Shown here in pieces: positions 34,198 through 45,369 of a stretch of 49,099 nucleotides of DNA. The DNA is from Pseudomonas tremae (GTDB lineage Bacteria; Pseudomonadota; Gammaproteobacteria; Pseudomonadales; Pseudomonadaceae), in NCBI RefSeq assembly GCF_001401155.1, contig NZ_LJRO01000016.1, positions 1 to 49,099 on the forward strand, written 5' to 3'. Every line of letters begins with the position of its first letter. Position 1 is the first letter of the stretch. A program made the translations under genes and the position numbers. The notes under the pieces are model-generated. The model saw nothing but the letters and a program-made list of their open reading frames with translations, searched no databases and was not told the origin of the DNA.

Positions 34198-36561
34198 CTA
34201 GAAAAGCCCCAACTGCCCGCCGACGAGTGTACTGAAATCGTCGTCCACGAACGGCAGAATAGCGTCGGCCAGCGGTTGCAACTGGCGCGTCACGTAATGA
34301 TCGTAATCGATGGGGGCATGACGAATTTCCAGCGGTTCCGGGCCGGCTACGGTCATCACATAGCTGATCCAGCCGCCGCTTTGATACTGCCGCGGTCGCC
34401 CCTGCTGGTCGTTGTATTCGTCAGCCAGACGCGCGGCGCGCACATGCGGTGGCACGTTGCGCTGGTAATCGTCGAGCTTGCGGCGCAGTCGCTTGCGGTA
34501 GATCAGCAGATCATCCAGCTCGCCTGACAGCGTACGTTGCACGTAATCGCGCACGTAGTCCTGATACGGCTGACGCTTGAAAATACGCAGATACAATTCC
34601 TGCTGAAACTGCTGAGCGAGTGGCGACCAGTCGGTTCTCACCGTTTCCAGGCCCTTGTAGACCATTTCCTCGGAGCCGTCGGCGCGAGAGACCAGCCCCG
34701 CATAACGCTTCTTGCTACCCTCCTCCGCGCCGCGCACCGTCGGCATCAGAAAGCGTCGAAAATGCGTTTCGTATTGCAGTTCCAGAGCACTGTGCAAGCC
34801 ATATTCTTTCTGCAAATGCTCGCGCCACCACTGGTTGACCTCCAGCACCAACGCTTTGCCGATGCTTGCCGCCTCTTGCTGCCCATGCGGGCGGCCCAGC
34901 CAGACGAATGTCGAGTCGGTATCACCGTAAATCACGGTGTAGCCTTGGGCCTGGATGAGGTCGCGGGTCTTGAGCATGATTTCATGCCCGCGCAAAGTAA
35001 TCGACGAGGCCAGGCGCGGATCGAAAAACCGGCAGCCGCTTGATCCCAACACGCCGTAAAAGGCATTCATGATGATTTTAAGGGCCTGGGACAGTGGCGC
35101 GTTCTGCTCACGCTTGGCAGCCTCGCGCCCCTGCCACACACGCTCCACGATGGCAGGCAGGCTGTGCCTGGTGCGTGAAAAGCGCGCACCGCGAAAACCC
35201 GGCACAGACGCACTGTCGTCAGGGTGACGCATGCCCTCGATGAGCCCCACCGGGTCAATCAGAAAGGTCCGAATGATCGACGGATAGAGGCTTTTGTAAT
35301 CCAGTACCAGCACCGACTCATAAAGACCCGGCTGCGAATCCATGACGAACCCGCCAGGACTGGCTTCGGGCAATCGCTCGCCCAGATTGGGCGCGACAAA
35401 GCCCTGGCGATGCATCAGCGGAATATACAAATGGCAGAACGCGGCGACCGAGCCACCGCTGCGGTCCGCAGGCAGACCAGTCACCGTGGCACGCTCGAGC
35501 AAAAAGGTCAGCAGTTGAGTCTTGGCGAAGATACGCGTAACCAGCTCGCAGTCCTTGATGTTGTAGCGCGCCAGTGCCGGTTTATCCTCGGCAAACATGC
35601 GGTTGATTTCATCCATGCGCTGGTAAGGCGTGTCAATGGCCTTGCCCTCACCCAGCAATGTCTGCGCGACGAACTCAAGACTGAACGACGGAAAGCTCCA
35701 GGTTGCCGAACGCAGTGCCTCGATGCCGTCAATGATCAGCCGCCCGCTGACTTCAGCAAAAAAGTGGTTGTTGCGACTGCCGTGCTCGCGCCAGCCCATT
35801 GCCTCCCCGCCACGTCCGAGGCGCAGCGGCACCTGCAGACGCTGCGCATGTTCGTGCAGGACCCGCAGATCGAACTGCACCACATTCCAGCCAATGATCG
35901 CGTCAGGGTCGTGCAACGCCAGCCAGTCGTTCAGACGCTCCAGCAACTGTGCTCGGGTATCGCAATAGTCGAGCTGAAAGTCCAGCTGCTCATCGCCGCC
36001 ATTCGGCGGGCCGAGCATGTAGACCTGACGCTGACCGCAGCCCTCGAGGGCGATTGAATACAGCTCACCCCGCGCCGTGGTTTCGATGTCCAGAGACGCC
36101 AGTTTGAGCTGTGGCCGGTAATCCGGGGCAGGCCTGATCTGCGCATCGCACAACACGCCATCGGCATTCGGTGTGCCGCCAAACTGTACGGGAGCAGTGA
36201 TGAAGCGCTCCATCAAATAGCGCTCGGGCGGGCGGATGTCGGCTTCATAGACATCCACATTGCCCCTGCGCAACAACTTTTCGATGTTCATCAGTTGACG
36301 GTGCTGCTGGCAGTACACACCCAGTACCGGACGATGGCGAAAATCACAGAGTTCCAGCGGACGCAACTCCACGCCACGTTCGCTACGTAACAATGAGCGG
36401 ACGCGCTCGCTCTGTTCAGCAGGAATGAACGCCACAGATGGCTGGCAAGGCAGACGAATGTGGCGCGGCCCTTGGTCAGTGGCCAGCCAGAAGTCGACCT
36501 CGGTCCCGGCGGGCGTGTCTTGCCAGTGCCGACTGAGGATAAAGCCCTGCTGTAAATCCAA
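34198..36561 (-). CDS. polB: DNA polymerase II (family B)
   Basis: The 787-aa protein has family B layout. An N-terminal domain leads to the 3'-5' exonuclease motif SLDIETT (Asp158, Glu160), then exo [14 protein letters not shown] near 225. Polymerase motif A is DYKSLYPS at 421-428, motif [16 protein letters not shown], and motif C YGDTDS at 545-550. All catalytic acids are present. Pol II restarts replication and bypasses lesions under SOS. I could not find a CTGT-N8-ACAG box before it. Confidence 0.95.
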   Translation of the reverse strand: MDLQQGFILSRHWQDTPAGTEVDFWLATDQGPRHIRLPCQPSVAFIPAEQSERVRSLLRSERGVELRPLELCDFRHRPVLGVYCQQHRQLMNIEKLLRRGNVDVYEADIRPPERYLMERFITAPVQFGGTPNADGVLCDAQIRPAPDYRPQLKLASLDIETTARGELYSIALEGCGQRQVYMLGPPNGGDEQLDFQLDYCDTRAQLLERLNDWLALHDPDAIIGWNVVQFDLRVLHEHAQRLQVPLRLGRGGEAMGWREHGSRNNHFFAEVSGRLIIDGIEALRSATWSFPSFSLEFVAQTLLGEGKAIDTPYQRMDEINRMFAEDKPALARYNIKDCELVTRIFAKTQLLTFLLERATVTGLPADRSGGSVAAFCHLYIPLMHRQGFVAPNLGERLPEASPGGFVMDSQPGLYESVLVLDYKSLYPSIIRTFLIDPVGLIEGMRHPDDSASVPGFRGARFSRTRHSLPAIVERVWQGREAAKREQNAPLSQALKIIMNAFYGVLGSSGCRFFDPRLASSITLRGHEIMLKTRDLIQAQGYTVIYGDTDSTFVWLGRPHGQQEAASIGKALVLEVNQWWREHLQKEYGLHSALELQYETHFRRFLMPTVRGAEEGSKKRYAGLVSRADGSEEMVYKGLETVRTDWSPLAQQFQQELYLRIFKRQPYQDYVRDYVQRTLSGELDDLLIYRKRLRRKLDDYQRNVPPHVRAARLADEYNDQQGRPRQYQSGGWISYVMTVAGPEPLEIRHAPIDYDHYVTRQLQPLADAILPFVDDDFSTLVGGQLGLF

Positions 36562-36795
36562 CGCTGCAACCTCGACTATGAGTGAACACGTTGATTCTAC
36601 TTGGCTATCAGGGTGAACGTGCAGCGGACGCTCTAATTAAAGGCACATCAGCAAAGGTCGTCGGCGCGCAGAGCATTGATTCCGTCTATGCCCTCCATGC
36701 TTATTTAGCGGTTGATTGGTTCAGCTGAGTGCATGAATCTGTAGCGCTGCTGCAGATGCACTACAGTCAAACAGGTCGCCACCCCGGAGAGCACC

Positions 36796-37236
36796 ATGAA
36801 AACCGTCGCCCAGCTGTTGAAATTGAAAGACCTGCACAACCAGCAAGTGCACACCATTGGCCCGCATCAGATGGTGCTCGAGGCGCTCAGGCTGATGGCC
36901 GAAAAAAACATTGGCGCGTTGCCAGTGGTTGAGAATGGCGTAGTGGTCGGCGTAGTCAGCGAACGCGATTATGCGCGCAAAGTGGTCCTCAAGGGACGCT
37001 CTTCGGTAGGCACGCCGGTCAGTGACATCATGAGCAGCCACGTCATCACTGTGGACTCGCAGCAGAGCGTCGACGCCTGCATGGGGATCATGACCGACAG
37101 CCACATGCGCCATCTGCCTGTCGTGGAAAACGGGCAACTGCTAGGCCTGCTGTCCATTGGCGACCTGGTAAAAGAAGCCATAGCCGAGCAGGCCAGTCTC
37201 ATTCAGCAGCTTGAACAGTACATTCGCGGCGACTGA
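36796..37236 (+). CDS. Tandem CBS-domain protein
   Basis: The 146-aa soluble protein is made of two CBS domains (about residues 17-70 and 80-135), with HQMVLEALRLMAEKNIGALP and MTDSHMRHLPVVENGQLLGL typical. CBS pairs bind adenine nucleotides such as AMP or SAM. GGAGAG precedes the ATG. It stands alone, and its partner is unknown. Confidence 0.9.
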   Translation: MKTVAQLLKLKDLHNQQVHTIGPHQMVLEALRLMAEKNIGALPVVENGVVVGVVSERDYARKVVLKGRSSVGTPVSDIMSSHVITVDSQQSVDACMGIMTDSHMRHLPVVENGQLLGLLSIGDLVKEAIAEQASLIQQLEQYIRGD

Positions 37237-37285
37237 TAAAAACACCTGCCCGTGAAGCGCGCGGTGACGCGCGCAATGGCATCAC

Positions 37286-37837
37286 TCAGTCATCCAGCGC
37301 CTTGCCAGGCGCGCCACCCTTGACTGGCTTACCGGGCTTTTCGGGCTTTTCCGCCGGCGCGGGTTTGGCTTCAGGCTGCGGTGGCGGCGCGGAAGCTTCC
37401 TGCTCTCTCATCGGCATCTGGTCGATGGTGGCGAAGATCTCCTTGGGGTCTATCGACTCTGACTTTCCGACAGTCCTGTCGATTTTTTTCTCGCCGTCCT
37501 TACCCACCAGAATGACCTTGGTCCCCACTCCTGCACCCAGTTTCAACTCGCGAATCAAGGCCATGGTCGATTGTGCATCAAGGGTTTTGCCGTTGCGTTC
37601 GCCGATGGTATTGACGATCGTGTACAGCACCATATGACGCTGCGAAAACGCCTCACGATTGGCCGGCTCGTCCAGCGCCTTCTTGAGCTTGACCAGTGTC
37701 GGATCGACCGTGCTGGGCGCAATGATGATCAGCGGACGCGACGTACCGCGTTCTTGCACCAGCGGGTTTTCGTCAGCGGCAAGCGCTGTGCCGGTAGCAA
37801 CAAGCAGGGTGGCGAGGGTCAGGGACCGGATTAACAT
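37286..37837 (-). CDS. DUF4174 domain exported protein
   Basis: The 183-aa protein has a signal peptide (to about LAADEN) and a thioredoxin-like DUF4174 domain (RPLIIIAPSTVDPTLVKLKK, VKVILVGKDGEKKI-like end). It lacks a Cys pair, and its tail is Pro/Lys-rich and low in complexity. AAGGAG precedes the ATG at 37837. The function of the family is unknown; a periplasmic place is inferred. Confidence 0.85.
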   Translation of the reverse strand: MLIRSLTLATLLVATGTALAADENPLVQERGTSRPLIIIAPSTVDPTLVKLKKALDEPANREAFSQRHMVLYTIVNTIGERNGKTLDAQSTMALIRELKLGAGVGTKVILVGKDGEKKIDRTVGKSESIDPKEIFATIDQMPMREQEASAPPPQPEAKPAPAEKPEKPGKPVKGGAPGKALDD

Positions 37838-37916
37838 GGTGGGCTCCTTTCAAATCCATTGGGTAGCCATCGCGCAGACACACACGACGCTTGTCCCTTC
37901 TACCGCAAATGGGCGG

Positions 37917-39161
37917 TTACGGTACAGCCCGGCGTAGTCCTTTTCCTTCATCAAGATCCTGGGCTGAACATGCAAGCGACCGCTGGGAGGCGCTGTCGAG
38001 TGCTGCCGACAGCCGCTGAACAATCTGTGCAACCTCGGCAGCATCGAGCATCAGAGGTGGCAACAAACGAATGACCTTGCCCCGTGTGACGTTGATCAAC
38101 AGAGCATGTTGCTCGGCCGCGATCTGCGTCAATTCGGGGATCGCTTCTTGCAATTCGATGCCGATCATCAGCCCTCTACCGCGAATCTCCAACACATTCG
38201 GATGTTCGCCAAGCGCGCTTTGCAGTTGCTCAAGCAAGCGCTGGCCTTGAATCCCGGCGTTCTTCACCAGTTCCTGTTGCTCAATGATGTCGATCACAGT
38301 GCACCCGGCACGACACGCGAGCGGATTGCCGCCGAAAGTACTGCCATGGCTGCCGGGCGTGAACAATTGCGCAGCCTTGCCCCGCGCCAGACAGGCGCCG
38401 ATCGGTATCCCGTTGCCCAGTCCTTTGGCCAGGGTCATGACATCGGGCACGATGCCTTCATGCTGAAAGGCAAACCACTTTCCGGTGCGGCCCATGCCGG
38501 TCTGGATTTCATCAAGCATCAGCAACCAGTCGCGGCGCGTGCAGCGCTCCCTCAGCGCCTTGAGATACCCGGCCGGCGCCACTTGCGCGCCGCCCTCCCC
38601 CTGAATCGGCTCGACCAATACCGCAGCGATCCGGTGCCCGTGAGTGACGCAGACTCTATCGAATGCTGCCAGATCACCGAACGGGACCTTGACGTAGTCA
38701 CCCGGCAAGGTGCCAAAACCCAGGCGCACGGCCGGCCCGTCGCTGGCTGACAGCGTGCCCAGCGTGCGGCCGTGAAAGGCGTTTTCCATGACCACCACCA
38801 AGGGTTGCTCGATGTACTTGTGCCAGCCGTGCAGCCGAGCCAGCTTGAGCGCAGTCTCGTTGGCCTCGGCACCGGAGTTATTGAAAAACACACGCTCCAT
38901 GCCAGAGAGCGCTGTCAGCTTCTGCGCCAGGCGTTGCTGCCAGTCAATGCTGTACAGATTGGAGGTGTGCAACAGCAACCCCGCCTGATCACGAATCGCC
39001 GCTACCAGCAGCGGATGCGAGTGACCGACATTGGTCACTGCCACCCCCGCCACGGCATCCAGGTATTCGCGCCCGCGCTGGTCCCACAGACGCGTGCCCA
39101 GACCATGAGTGAAACCAATGGCCAACGGTTGGTAAGTGCTCATCAGGCAGGCAGTGGTCAT
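37917..39161 (-). CDS. argD: Acetylornithine aminotransferase family protein (ArgD-like)
   Basis: The 414-aa fold type I PLP enzyme shows [30 protein letters not shown] and [20 protein letters not shown]. The PLP lysine is in [15 protein letters not shown]. The reaction would be transamination between N-acetylornithine and 2-oxoglutarate; succinylornithine or related substrates remain possible. AAGGAG precedes ATG 39161. The last about 25 residues, after LSAALD, form an extra tail. It is divergent from a LysR regulator gene that may control it. Confidence 0.88.
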   Translation of the reverse strand: MTTACLMSTYQPLAIGFTHGLGTRLWDQRGREYLDAVAGVAVTNVGHSHPLLVAAIRDQAGLLLHTSNLYSIDWQQRLAQKLTALSGMERVFFNNSGAEANETALKLARLHGWHKYIEQPLVVVMENAFHGRTLGTLSASDGPAVRLGFGTLPGDYVKVPFGDLAAFDRVCVTHGHRIAAVLVEPIQGEGGAQVAPAGYLKALRERCTRRDWLLMLDEIQTGMGRTGKWFAFQHEGIVPDVMTLAKGLGNGIPIGACLARGKAAQLFTPGSHGSTFGGNPLACRAGCTVIDIIEQQELVKNAGIQGQRLLEQLQSALGEHPNVLEIRGRGLMIGIELQEAIPELTQIAAEQHALLINVTRGKVIRLLPPLMLDAAEVAQIVQRLSAALDSASQRSLACSAQDLDEGKGLRRAVP

Positions 39162-39264
39162 CGCGTGAAGCTCCTTGGGTAGATGTCGATTTTTGCAGTA
39201 TGGTTAACCACTCCTTATGGATAAATAGCGCAATACTTCAATCATCTTAAAGTCAGGATTGATA

Positions 39265-40170
39265 ATGGATTTGTTTCAGGCGATGCGTGTGTACGTAAAG
39301 GTTGTCGAGGCAGGCAGCCTGACGGCAGCGGCGCAGGCATGTTCGATTTCCACTACGATGGTCGGCAACCATCTGCGCGCACTGGAGCAGCGCCTGGGCG
39401 TCAGCCTGTTACAGCGAACCACCCGCCGCCAGCGCCTGACCGAGTTCGGCACGGCGTACTACGAGCGTTGCCTCGAGGTATTGGGCCTGGTCGCCGAGTC
39501 CGAACAACTGGCCGAGCAGGCACAAGGTGATCCGTCAGGCACACTGCGCATCACCGCGCCACTGACATTCGGCTCGGAAGTGCTGGCACCTGCACTCGCA
39601 GAATTCTCCCGGCACTTTCCACAAGTCAGGCTCGATCTGGTGCTGACCAATCAGCGCCTGGACATGATCGATAATGGTTTTGACGTTGCAGTGCGCCTAG
39701 GCAATATTCCAGAAGCTTCGCCGCTCATTGCGCGACCCATGCAGGACTACACCCTGACCATTTGCGCCGCGCCGGCCTACCTGGCTCGCCACGGCGCGCC
39801 CACACACCCTGAAGATCTTCGTGCGCATAATTGCCTGCCGTTCGCCTACCCCGCCGGAGACGAGTGGCGCACTGCGGGCACCCAATGGCGCATGACAGGG
39901 CCTGAAGGCGAGGTGCTGGTAGAGGTGGACGGTTCGCTGGTTGCCAACACTTCCGCAGGTCTTTATCAGGCGGCTCGCGCTGGAATGGGTATCGTGATGC
40001 TGCCGGATGCGCTGGTTCAGCGAGACTTGCAGGAGGGCCGGCTGGTTGCGCTGCTGCCCGACTATCACCTGCCGAGACGCCCGATGAACCTGCTGTATGT
40101 ACAGGACCGGTACCGGCTGCCGAAGCTGAGAAGTTTTGTGGAGTTTGCGTTGCAGCGCTGGGGCCGCTAG
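39265..40170 (+). CDS. LysR family transcriptional regulator
   Basis: The 301-aa protein has the N-terminal helix-turn-helix (VVEAGSLTAAAQACSISTTM, then LRALEQRLGVSLLQRTTRR) and the C-terminal effector domain (LDLVLTNQRLDMIDNGFDVA). It is of the CrgA/YhjC-like subgroup by these words. AGGA lies six bases before ATG 39265. It is divergent from the aminotransferase gene with a 103-bp shared promoter region. Target control is inferred from that arrangement only. Confidence 0.92.
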   Translation: MDLFQAMRVYVKVVEAGSLTAAAQACSISTTMVGNHLRALEQRLGVSLLQRTTRRQRLTEFGTAYYERCLEVLGLVAESEQLAEQAQGDPSGTLRITAPLTFGSEVLAPALAEFSRHFPQVRLDLVLTNQRLDMIDNGFDVAVRLGNIPEASPLIARPMQDYTLTICAAPAYLARHGAPTHPEDLRAHNCLPFAYPAGDEWRTAGTQWRMTGPEGEVLVEVDGSLVANTSAGLYQAARAGMGIVMLPDALVQRDLQEGRLVALLPDYHLPRRPMNLLYVQDRYRLPKLRSFVEFALQRWGR

Positions 40171-40246
40171 CTGTCAGAGCGCGTGCGCGTCGCCCCTACC
40201 GGTGCGTGGCATTGCGCCCGCACCGGAGTATTGCCGAGGGCAAACG

Positions 40247-42172
40247 TCAGACTTTGAAACGGTTGACCAGGCTTTGCAGGTGCCCGCCCAAGCGGGCAAG
40301 CTCCACGCTCGACGCGGCAGTCTGTTCACTGGCCGAGGCGGTCTGTTCCGAAATGTCTCGCACATTCAGTACGCTGCGATTGATCTCTTCAGCCACCGCG
40401 CTCTGCTCCTCAGCCGCCGCAGCAATCTGATGGTTCATCGTCTCGATGGTCGAAATCGCCTGAGTGATGTTACTGATCGAGACGCCCGCATTGCGAGTCA
40501 GCTCGACACTGTTGGCGGTCAGCGCCTGGCTGTTGTCGAGAATCGTGGCCACTTGCGTGGTGCGACTGTGCAATCCGCTGATCAGGGCAGCAATTTCCTC
40601 TGTCGAGGTCTGCGTGCGTTGCGCCAGACTTCTCACTTCATCTGCAACGACCGCAAAACCACGTCCAGCTTCGCCCGCCCGGGCTGCTTCGATGGCGGCG
40701 TTGAGCGCCAGCAGATTGGTCTGTTCGGCCACTGCCTTGATAACGTCCAGAACGCCGCCGATCTTGTTGCTTTCGCTCTTGAGGTCATCCATTGCAGATT
40801 TGGAATGCTGCACTTCGGTGGCCAGTTTTTCGATCTGTGCCACGGCCTTGGAAACTACGCCATCGCCTTCACGCGCTTCTTTCGATGCGTTGACCGCAGC
40901 ATTAGAGGCCTGCTCGGCGTTTCTGGCGACTTCCTGAACGGTCGCCGACATTTCGTGCATGGCGGTGGCGACCTGATCCGTTTCGCTTTTCTGGCTGTTC
41001 ACACCCGCGCTTGTCTGCTCGGTCACTGCCGAAAGCTGCTCGGCGGCACTGGCAATCTGGGTAACACCGTCACGCAATCCGCCGATCAGCTCACGCAAAT
41101 TGGTCGTCATGCGCTGCATGCTGCTCTGCAGACGTCCGAGCTCATCCTTGCGGGTGACCGCCTGATTGTGCGTCAAGTCGCCATCTGCGACACGCTCGGC
41201 CAGCTTCAATGTTTCGAGCAGCGGACCTACGATCAGGCGGGTAATCACCCAGGCCGCGAGGAAACTCATGATCAGCGCCGCAACCAGCCAGACCGAAAGC
41301 AGCGTCTTGGCCTGATCGACGTCTTCAATGCGCAGATTCACCTGGTTGGCGGAAAGCTGGTCGGCCGACTTGAACAGAACGCCGATCACTTTGGTGATAC
41401 CCGCCTGGGCCTCATCAATAGATGCCTGTGCAGCAGTGAACTTGTTCATGGTGCTCTGGTAGCTGACCATGGAATCTACAAGGTGCTTGATCGTTGCAGA
41501 CTGACTGTCGAACCCTTGCAGACCTTTGACAAAGTTGATGACTGTATTCATCGAGGCTTCTGCCGGCGCCCTGTTCTCGGTTTTCAGAGAGTAGGTATAA
41601 CCGCGCAGATCGAAACGCATTTTCTGAAACAGTGTCATGGCCTGAACAATAGCGTCGCGCTGTGAAGCAGTGCCCTCATCCGACCTCGCGAACGCATTCA
41701 GCTTCTGCAAGTCTTCAGCCCCGGCATCAGCGTACTGGCCAAACATTCCACGGGTCGCCTCGCGGGCGGCAGTCGCCCGCATGAGGTTGTCATAATGGAC
41801 CCGGTATTCAACCAGCGCTTCGGCAGCAGCATTTACCAGCGGTATGTTCAGCGGGGAGTCGAATACCTCTTGCGCATACTTGACGTGGTTCTCGAGGCGC
41901 TCAAGAGCCTTCAGCCAGTCATTGGCGCGCTCGGCGTCGTAGTTTATCCAGTACGCCAGGCGTGCGATGCGAACATCACGAGTCAGCGTGCTCATTTTAC
42001 CGATGTCGGCAATCCGTTCGCTTCGTTCGCTCAGCGAAGAAATGCCGGTCCAGCCCGTCAGCGCAATCAGCACCGTCAGCACGATGACCAGAGCAAAGCC
42101 CAGCGCTAGCTTGGACCGGACAGAAATATTGCTCAGAGTGTTTTTCAACTTAAGTCGCTCTTTATAGGTCAT
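40247..42172 (-). CDS. Methyl-accepting chemotaxis protein with a helical bimodular (HBM-type) sensor
   Basis: The 641-aa receptor has TM1 at about residues 21-41 and a wholly helical periplasmic domain of about 250 residues. TM2 lies near 290-312 ([20 protein letters not shown]), followed by HAMP and a long cytoplasmic coiled coil. The conserved tip, [18 protein letters not shown], is intact. The size of the sensor is about twice that of a four-helix bundle, as in the HBM family of Pseudomonas (McpS type, organic acids). There is no CheR/CheB-docking pentapeptide at the C-terminus. The ligand is unknown. Confidence 0.92.
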   Translation of the reverse strand: MTYKERLKLKNTLSNISVRSKLALGFALVIVLTVLIALTGWTGISSLSERSERIADIGKMSTLTRDVRIARLAYWINYDAERANDWLKALERLENHVKYAQEVFDSPLNIPLVNAAAEALVEYRVHYDNLMRATAAREATRGMFGQYADAGAEDLQKLNAFARSDEGTASQRDAIVQAMTLFQKMRFDLRGYTYSLKTENRAPAEASMNTVINFVKGLQGFDSQSATIKHLVDSMVSYQSTMNKFTAAQASIDEAQAGITKVIGVLFKSADQLSANQVNLRIEDVDQAKTLLSVWLVAALIMSFLAAWVITRLIVGPLLETLKLAERVADGDLTHNQAVTRKDELGRLQSSMQRMTTNLRELIGGLRDGVTQIASAAEQLSAVTEQTSAGVNSQKSETDQVATAMHEMSATVQEVARNAEQASNAAVNASKEAREGDGVVSKAVAQIEKLATEVQHSKSAMDDLKSESNKIGGVLDVIKAVAEQTNLLALNAAIEAARAGEAGRGFAVVADEVRSLAQRTQTSTEEIAALISGLHSRTTQVATILDNSQALTANSVELTRNAGVSISNITQAISTIETMNHQIAAAAEEQSAVAEEINRSVLNVRDISEQTASASEQTAASSVELARLGGHLQSLVNRFKV

Positions 42173-42367
42173 CGGGTGGAGTTACGGGGCTGATCCTTGC
42201 CACCTGCTCAGTCCAGTAGTCGGCTGAACGACGCCGAACTTTAAAGCTGGCGTCAATAATTCATGCTCACAAATAATTCACCAGAGGCTGTAACGTATAT
42301 GGCTTTTTTAAACGGCTCGGTTAGCATGGTGCGCTGCGCACATGAATGAGTACCCCCGGAGAATGAC

Positions 42368-42874
42368 ATGAGTTTGGCGTTGACAACTTCAAGGAGCTGC
42401 TTGACCACTGAGGAACGCTCTGCGATCGCCGAGATCGAGGCCACGACCAATGTCTTGCGGCTGGTTACCCGGCTGACCGGAATGCGTTTTGCGGGCATCG
42501 CGAAATTTACCGAATCGGACTGGATAGCCTGCTCGGTCTATGACCCGACAGACCTCGGCATCGACGATGGCGATGTGTTCCCGCTCGAGACCACGCTGTG
42601 CAGCGAGCTCTGCATCAACCCCCAACCCTTGTTCGTACCGCAGATCAGCCAGAACGGCAGGTACGCCAACCGCCCGGTGGTAAAACGTTACGCCATAGAA
42701 AGTTATGCGGGTGTGCCTATCTATCTTCCGGACGGCCAACTGTATGGCGCGCTGTGCGCACTGGATTCACAGGTGACGCTGTTTGAAGACCCTGATCTGC
42801 CGGAAACCCTGACTCTGTTCGCGCGGCTGATCGGGTGTATTTTCTTCGCCAATATCACCGACACCAACGCCTGA
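42368..42874 (+). CDS. GAF domain protein
   Basis: The 168-aa soluble protein is a single GAF domain. Landmarks are LTGMRFAGIAKFTESDWIAC, CSELCINPQPLFVPQISQNG and SYAGVPIYLPDGQLYGALCA. GGAG lies nine bases before the ATG. It has no output domain and its ligand is unknown. It is divergent from the chemoreceptor gene. Confidence 0.88.
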   Translation: MSLALTTSRSCLTTEERSAIAEIEATTNVLRLVTRLTGMRFAGIAKFTESDWIACSVYDPTDLGIDDGDVFPLETTLCSELCINPQPLFVPQISQNGRYANRPVVKRYAIESYAGVPIYLPDGQLYGALCALDSQVTLFEDPDLPETLTLFARLIGCIFFANITDTNA

Positions 42875-42889
42875 AACAGAACAACCCGG

Positions 42890-43135
42890 TCAAGGCCGGG
42901 CGGTATGTTGTGTCGCCGCATACAGAGCAGGTTCAAGCATTGCGCTGCTGAACCGGCCCTCATCGAGTTGCATGGTACGTTGTGGCGAAACAGGTCTGGA
43001 CGGGGTTTCTGCGTCCAGCGTATCGGCAGGCAGGTCGACGCCGAAATGAGAAAACGGTTCTTGTGCAACCATACCGCCAGCCGCCAGAACCAACAGCAGG
43101 AATACGCCCGCAACGGGCTCTTTTGATACGCACAT
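42890..43135 (-). CDS. 81-aa predicted exported small protein
   Basis: GGAG lies about eight bases before ATG 43135. The product has a basic start and a hydrophobic stretch (VFLLLVLAAGGMVA) fit for a signal peptide, leaving a hydrophilic mature part of about 55 residues. No family is recognised. It ends 15 bp from the convergent GAF gene. Confidence 0.5.
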   Translation of the reverse strand: MCVSKEPVAGVFLLLVLAAGGMVAQEPFSHFGVDLPADTLDAETPSRPVSPQRTMQLDEGRFSSAMLEPALYAATQHTARP

Positions 43136-43283
43136 AACCGCTTCTCCACTTCGGTAAAACGATTCGACTCAAGGCAGCCAACGTTGCACAAGGCCGCAGA
43201 GCTGTGCCGGGCTGATGCCGATCACCTGCTGCGGTGCAACCCGGAATCAGCGATCCTACATGGCTGCTATGCTGCGCACCCAC

Positions 43284-43317
43284 CACCATAAGTGAACGTA
43301 ACGGTACACTTATGGTG
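43284..43317. repeat. Perfect 11-base inverted repeat
   Basis: CACCATAAGTG and CACTTATGGTG are separated by 12 bases. No T run follows in either direction. It lies between the stop of the DUF2314 gene and the start of the small exported protein gene, so it could be a hairpin ending the first or an operator for the second. Confidence 0.6.
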
Positions 43318-43353
43318 AAATAGAGGCAAGACCTCATTTTTGCGAAGGCCGCG

Positions 43354-44520
43354 CTACACGCTTTGCAGGTACGCGCCCAAATGATCGTGCAGGAAGAACG
43401 CAAGCAGCGTTCCTGCAAGCATTGCCAGCAAATCCAGCGCTCTGGCTTTGCCCCACATCGGTGTGCGCTCACGAAGTCGAAAATACCAGGGGCCAGTGCA
43501 GAGGATCAGGCCTTGGCCAAAAATCCAGACAAGCGCAATGAAAACTCCTGTGCTCAGAAAGCCTTCATCCCGGACACCCCACCGGTCCGTCGACTGATTC
43601 ATGGCGACGAAGTAAAGACCAGCCGCGCCGATGATCGCCATCGTCAGGCCAATAGGCCAGGCTGGAAAACCGGGTCGCTGCATCGCCTTTTCAAGGTTGG
43701 AACGATCGCCCTCCAGCAACTCGATAATCCTTGGCCACCCCGCCATACGCGCAAGCGCCAATGCATCATGCCCATTGCTGTTGGTTGCCGCCGGGTCTGC
43801 CCCGAAATGTAAAAGCGTGACAACAAAATTGCAATTGCCCGCGAGCGTCTCGCGGTGGATCATCTGCCAGCCCTCTTCGTCAGGGTCCGTGACTAGCGCA
43901 GGGTCCTCTTTAAGACCATGTTCGACAGTGCTTTGAGCATTCAAACCCATCGGATGTTCGAGCCGCTCAAGCGTGTTTAAAGCCCGTTTGTCCGACGCGC
44001 TGGCAAGTGTGCGGGTGAAGCAGACTGGCGACTTGCCCTCAGCGGGCGGGACAAGCATCACCGTGCCAGCCTCACCGAAGTCCAGGCCCCATGCCTGATC
44101 GTGTGCTATGCGTTCTGCCGCAGACATCCCGGACCGCAGCGCATCAATGGTGAAGCCACCGAATACGCGGCCGTCCGACACATAGACCCAGTCGTTCAGG
44201 CTGGTCAGCGGAACCGTAACCGGGTCTCCGGCGCCCATCGAGTTCACCCACACGGGTTCATTCATGAGAACGCCTGAAAGGCTCTGGCCGTCGAAATCGA
44301 CATCCGTCACCCACATGTTCTCGACCGATGGGCTATCCGGATCAGGTGATTGGGTGGCGAACGATACCTTTACCGCGGCCAGGTCCAGCCCTTGAACAAT
44401 TCGGCGGCGCTCCCAGGACATTTCCCGCCAGAAAAACTTGAACGTGCGCCGCGCACTGGCAGCGGCGGCGCGAAAGTCTTCGCTCTCGCCTTCAACGCCG
44501 TAGATCGTATGTTCCTTCAT
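43354..44520 (-). CDS. DUF2314 and ankyrin-like membrane protein
   Basis: This protein of about 388 residues has an N-terminal DUF2314 domain (FWREMSWERRRIVQGLDLAA, then VENMWVTDVDFDGQSLSGVL). An ankyrin-like pair follows around residues 210-265 (EGWQMIHRETLAGN, VVTLLHFGADPAATNSNGHD). Three membrane segments near the C-terminus complete it. The ATG at 44520 is used; a TTG two codons upstream has slightly better spacing to AAGGA. Its function is unknown. Confidence 0.82.
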   Translation of the reverse strand: MKEHTIYGVEGESEDFRAAAASARRTFKFFWREMSWERRRIVQGLDLAAVKVSFATQSPDPDSPSVENMWVTDVDFDGQSLSGVLMNEPVWVNSMGAGDPVTVPLTSLNDWVYVSDGRVFGGFTIDALRSGMSAAERIAHDQAWGLDFGEAGTVMLVPPAEGKSPVCFTRTLASASDKRALNTLERLEHPMGLNAQSTVEHGLKEDPALVTDPDEEGWQMIHRETLAGNCNFVVTLLHFGADPAATNSNGHDALALARMAGWPRIIELLEGDRSNLEKAMQRPGFPAWPIGLTMAIIGAAGLYFVAMNQSTDRWGVRDEGFLSTGVFIALVWIFGQGLILCTGPWYFRLRERTPMWGKARALDLLAMLAGTLLAFFLHDHLGAYLQSV

Positions 44521-44810
44521 CGACAAGTGATTCCTTGCATGGAAAGATTCAAAAAACGCAGCTGCTGAGCGTCATCGATCACAGCCGGTCAACGATGTCA
44601 TCTATGTATCGGCTGCAAGTCTCTGGCGCCTTTTTCACAGCGCCAGGCTTGCGGGCGGAATAATCCGGTGCCAGAGTGCCTCGCACAATGCTTGAAATTT
44701 TACATGGGCAAGCCCGAGTATATTGTCTGAGCCCTATGTAGCGGTCGCCGAAGTTTCCAATGACGCTTCCTGACTGCGACCGATAGACACCATTCAAGGA
44801 ATGAATCCAA

Positions 44811-45314
44811 TTGCATACACCTGTCTCGCAAATTCTCATTCAGCGTCTGGCTGAACCCCACCTTGAAGGCGTCACGGCGCTCTTCAACGAGCCAGCGGTT
44901 TGTCGTCAGTTGTTGCAGATGCCTTATCAGTCCATCGAGGTATGGCGCAAACGTCTGGCAGATAGCACCGAACGCCATCTGAAACTGGTTGCGCTGAGTG
45001 GCGGCGAAGTAATCGGCAATATTGGTCTCGAACAATATTTACGCAGCCGCCAAAGCCATGTCGGCGCCATCGGTATGGGCGTCGCATCATTCTGGCAAGG
45101 CAAGGGCATTGGCTCAAGATTGCTGGCGGCAGCGCTGGACGTGGCAGACAACTGGATGAATCTGCACCGGATAGAACTGACTGTATTCGCCGACAATGAG
45201 GCCGCTCAAGGCCTGTATCGCAAATTCGGTTTCGATGTGGAAGGACGGCTGCGCAACTACGCAGTGCGCGACGGAGTATTCGTCGACGTACTGAGCATGG
45301 CGCGACTGAGATAA
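44811..45314 (+). CDS. GNAT family N-acetyltransferase
   Basis: The 167-aa acetyltransferase has the acetyl-CoA loop ASFWQGKGIGSRLLAAALD (Q-G-K-G-I-G) and the C-terminal EAAQGLYRKFGFDVEGRLRN. It starts with TTG at 44811, with AAGGA 10 bases before; the ATG at 44801 is in another frame. The acceptor is unknown. It is followed after 55 bp by the histidine leader. Confidence 0.88.
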   Translation: MHTPVSQILIQRLAEPHLEGVTALFNEPAVCRQLLQMPYQSIEVWRKRLADSTERHLKLVALSGGEVIGNIGLEQYLRSRQSHVGAIGMGVASFWQGKGIGSRLLAAALDVADNWMNLHRIELTVFADNEAAQGLYRKFGFDVEGRLRNYAVRDGVFVDVLSMARLR

Positions 45315-45369
45315 CTACGCAGATAAAACTGCCGCTTGAGCCCTGCCTGAAAAAGTGCAAGGATCAGCC

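Noticed and set aside
36562..36720. LexA box before polB
   Set aside because: Pol II is SOS-controlled in E. coli, but no CTGT-N8-ACAG or close variant was found in the region upstream of this polB.
40136..41665. 509-codon plus-strand ORF opposite the chemoreceptor gene
   Set aside because: It is antisense to an intact MCP gene and begins inside the LysR gene's end. Composition is His/Gln/Arg-rich as for a mirrored frame.
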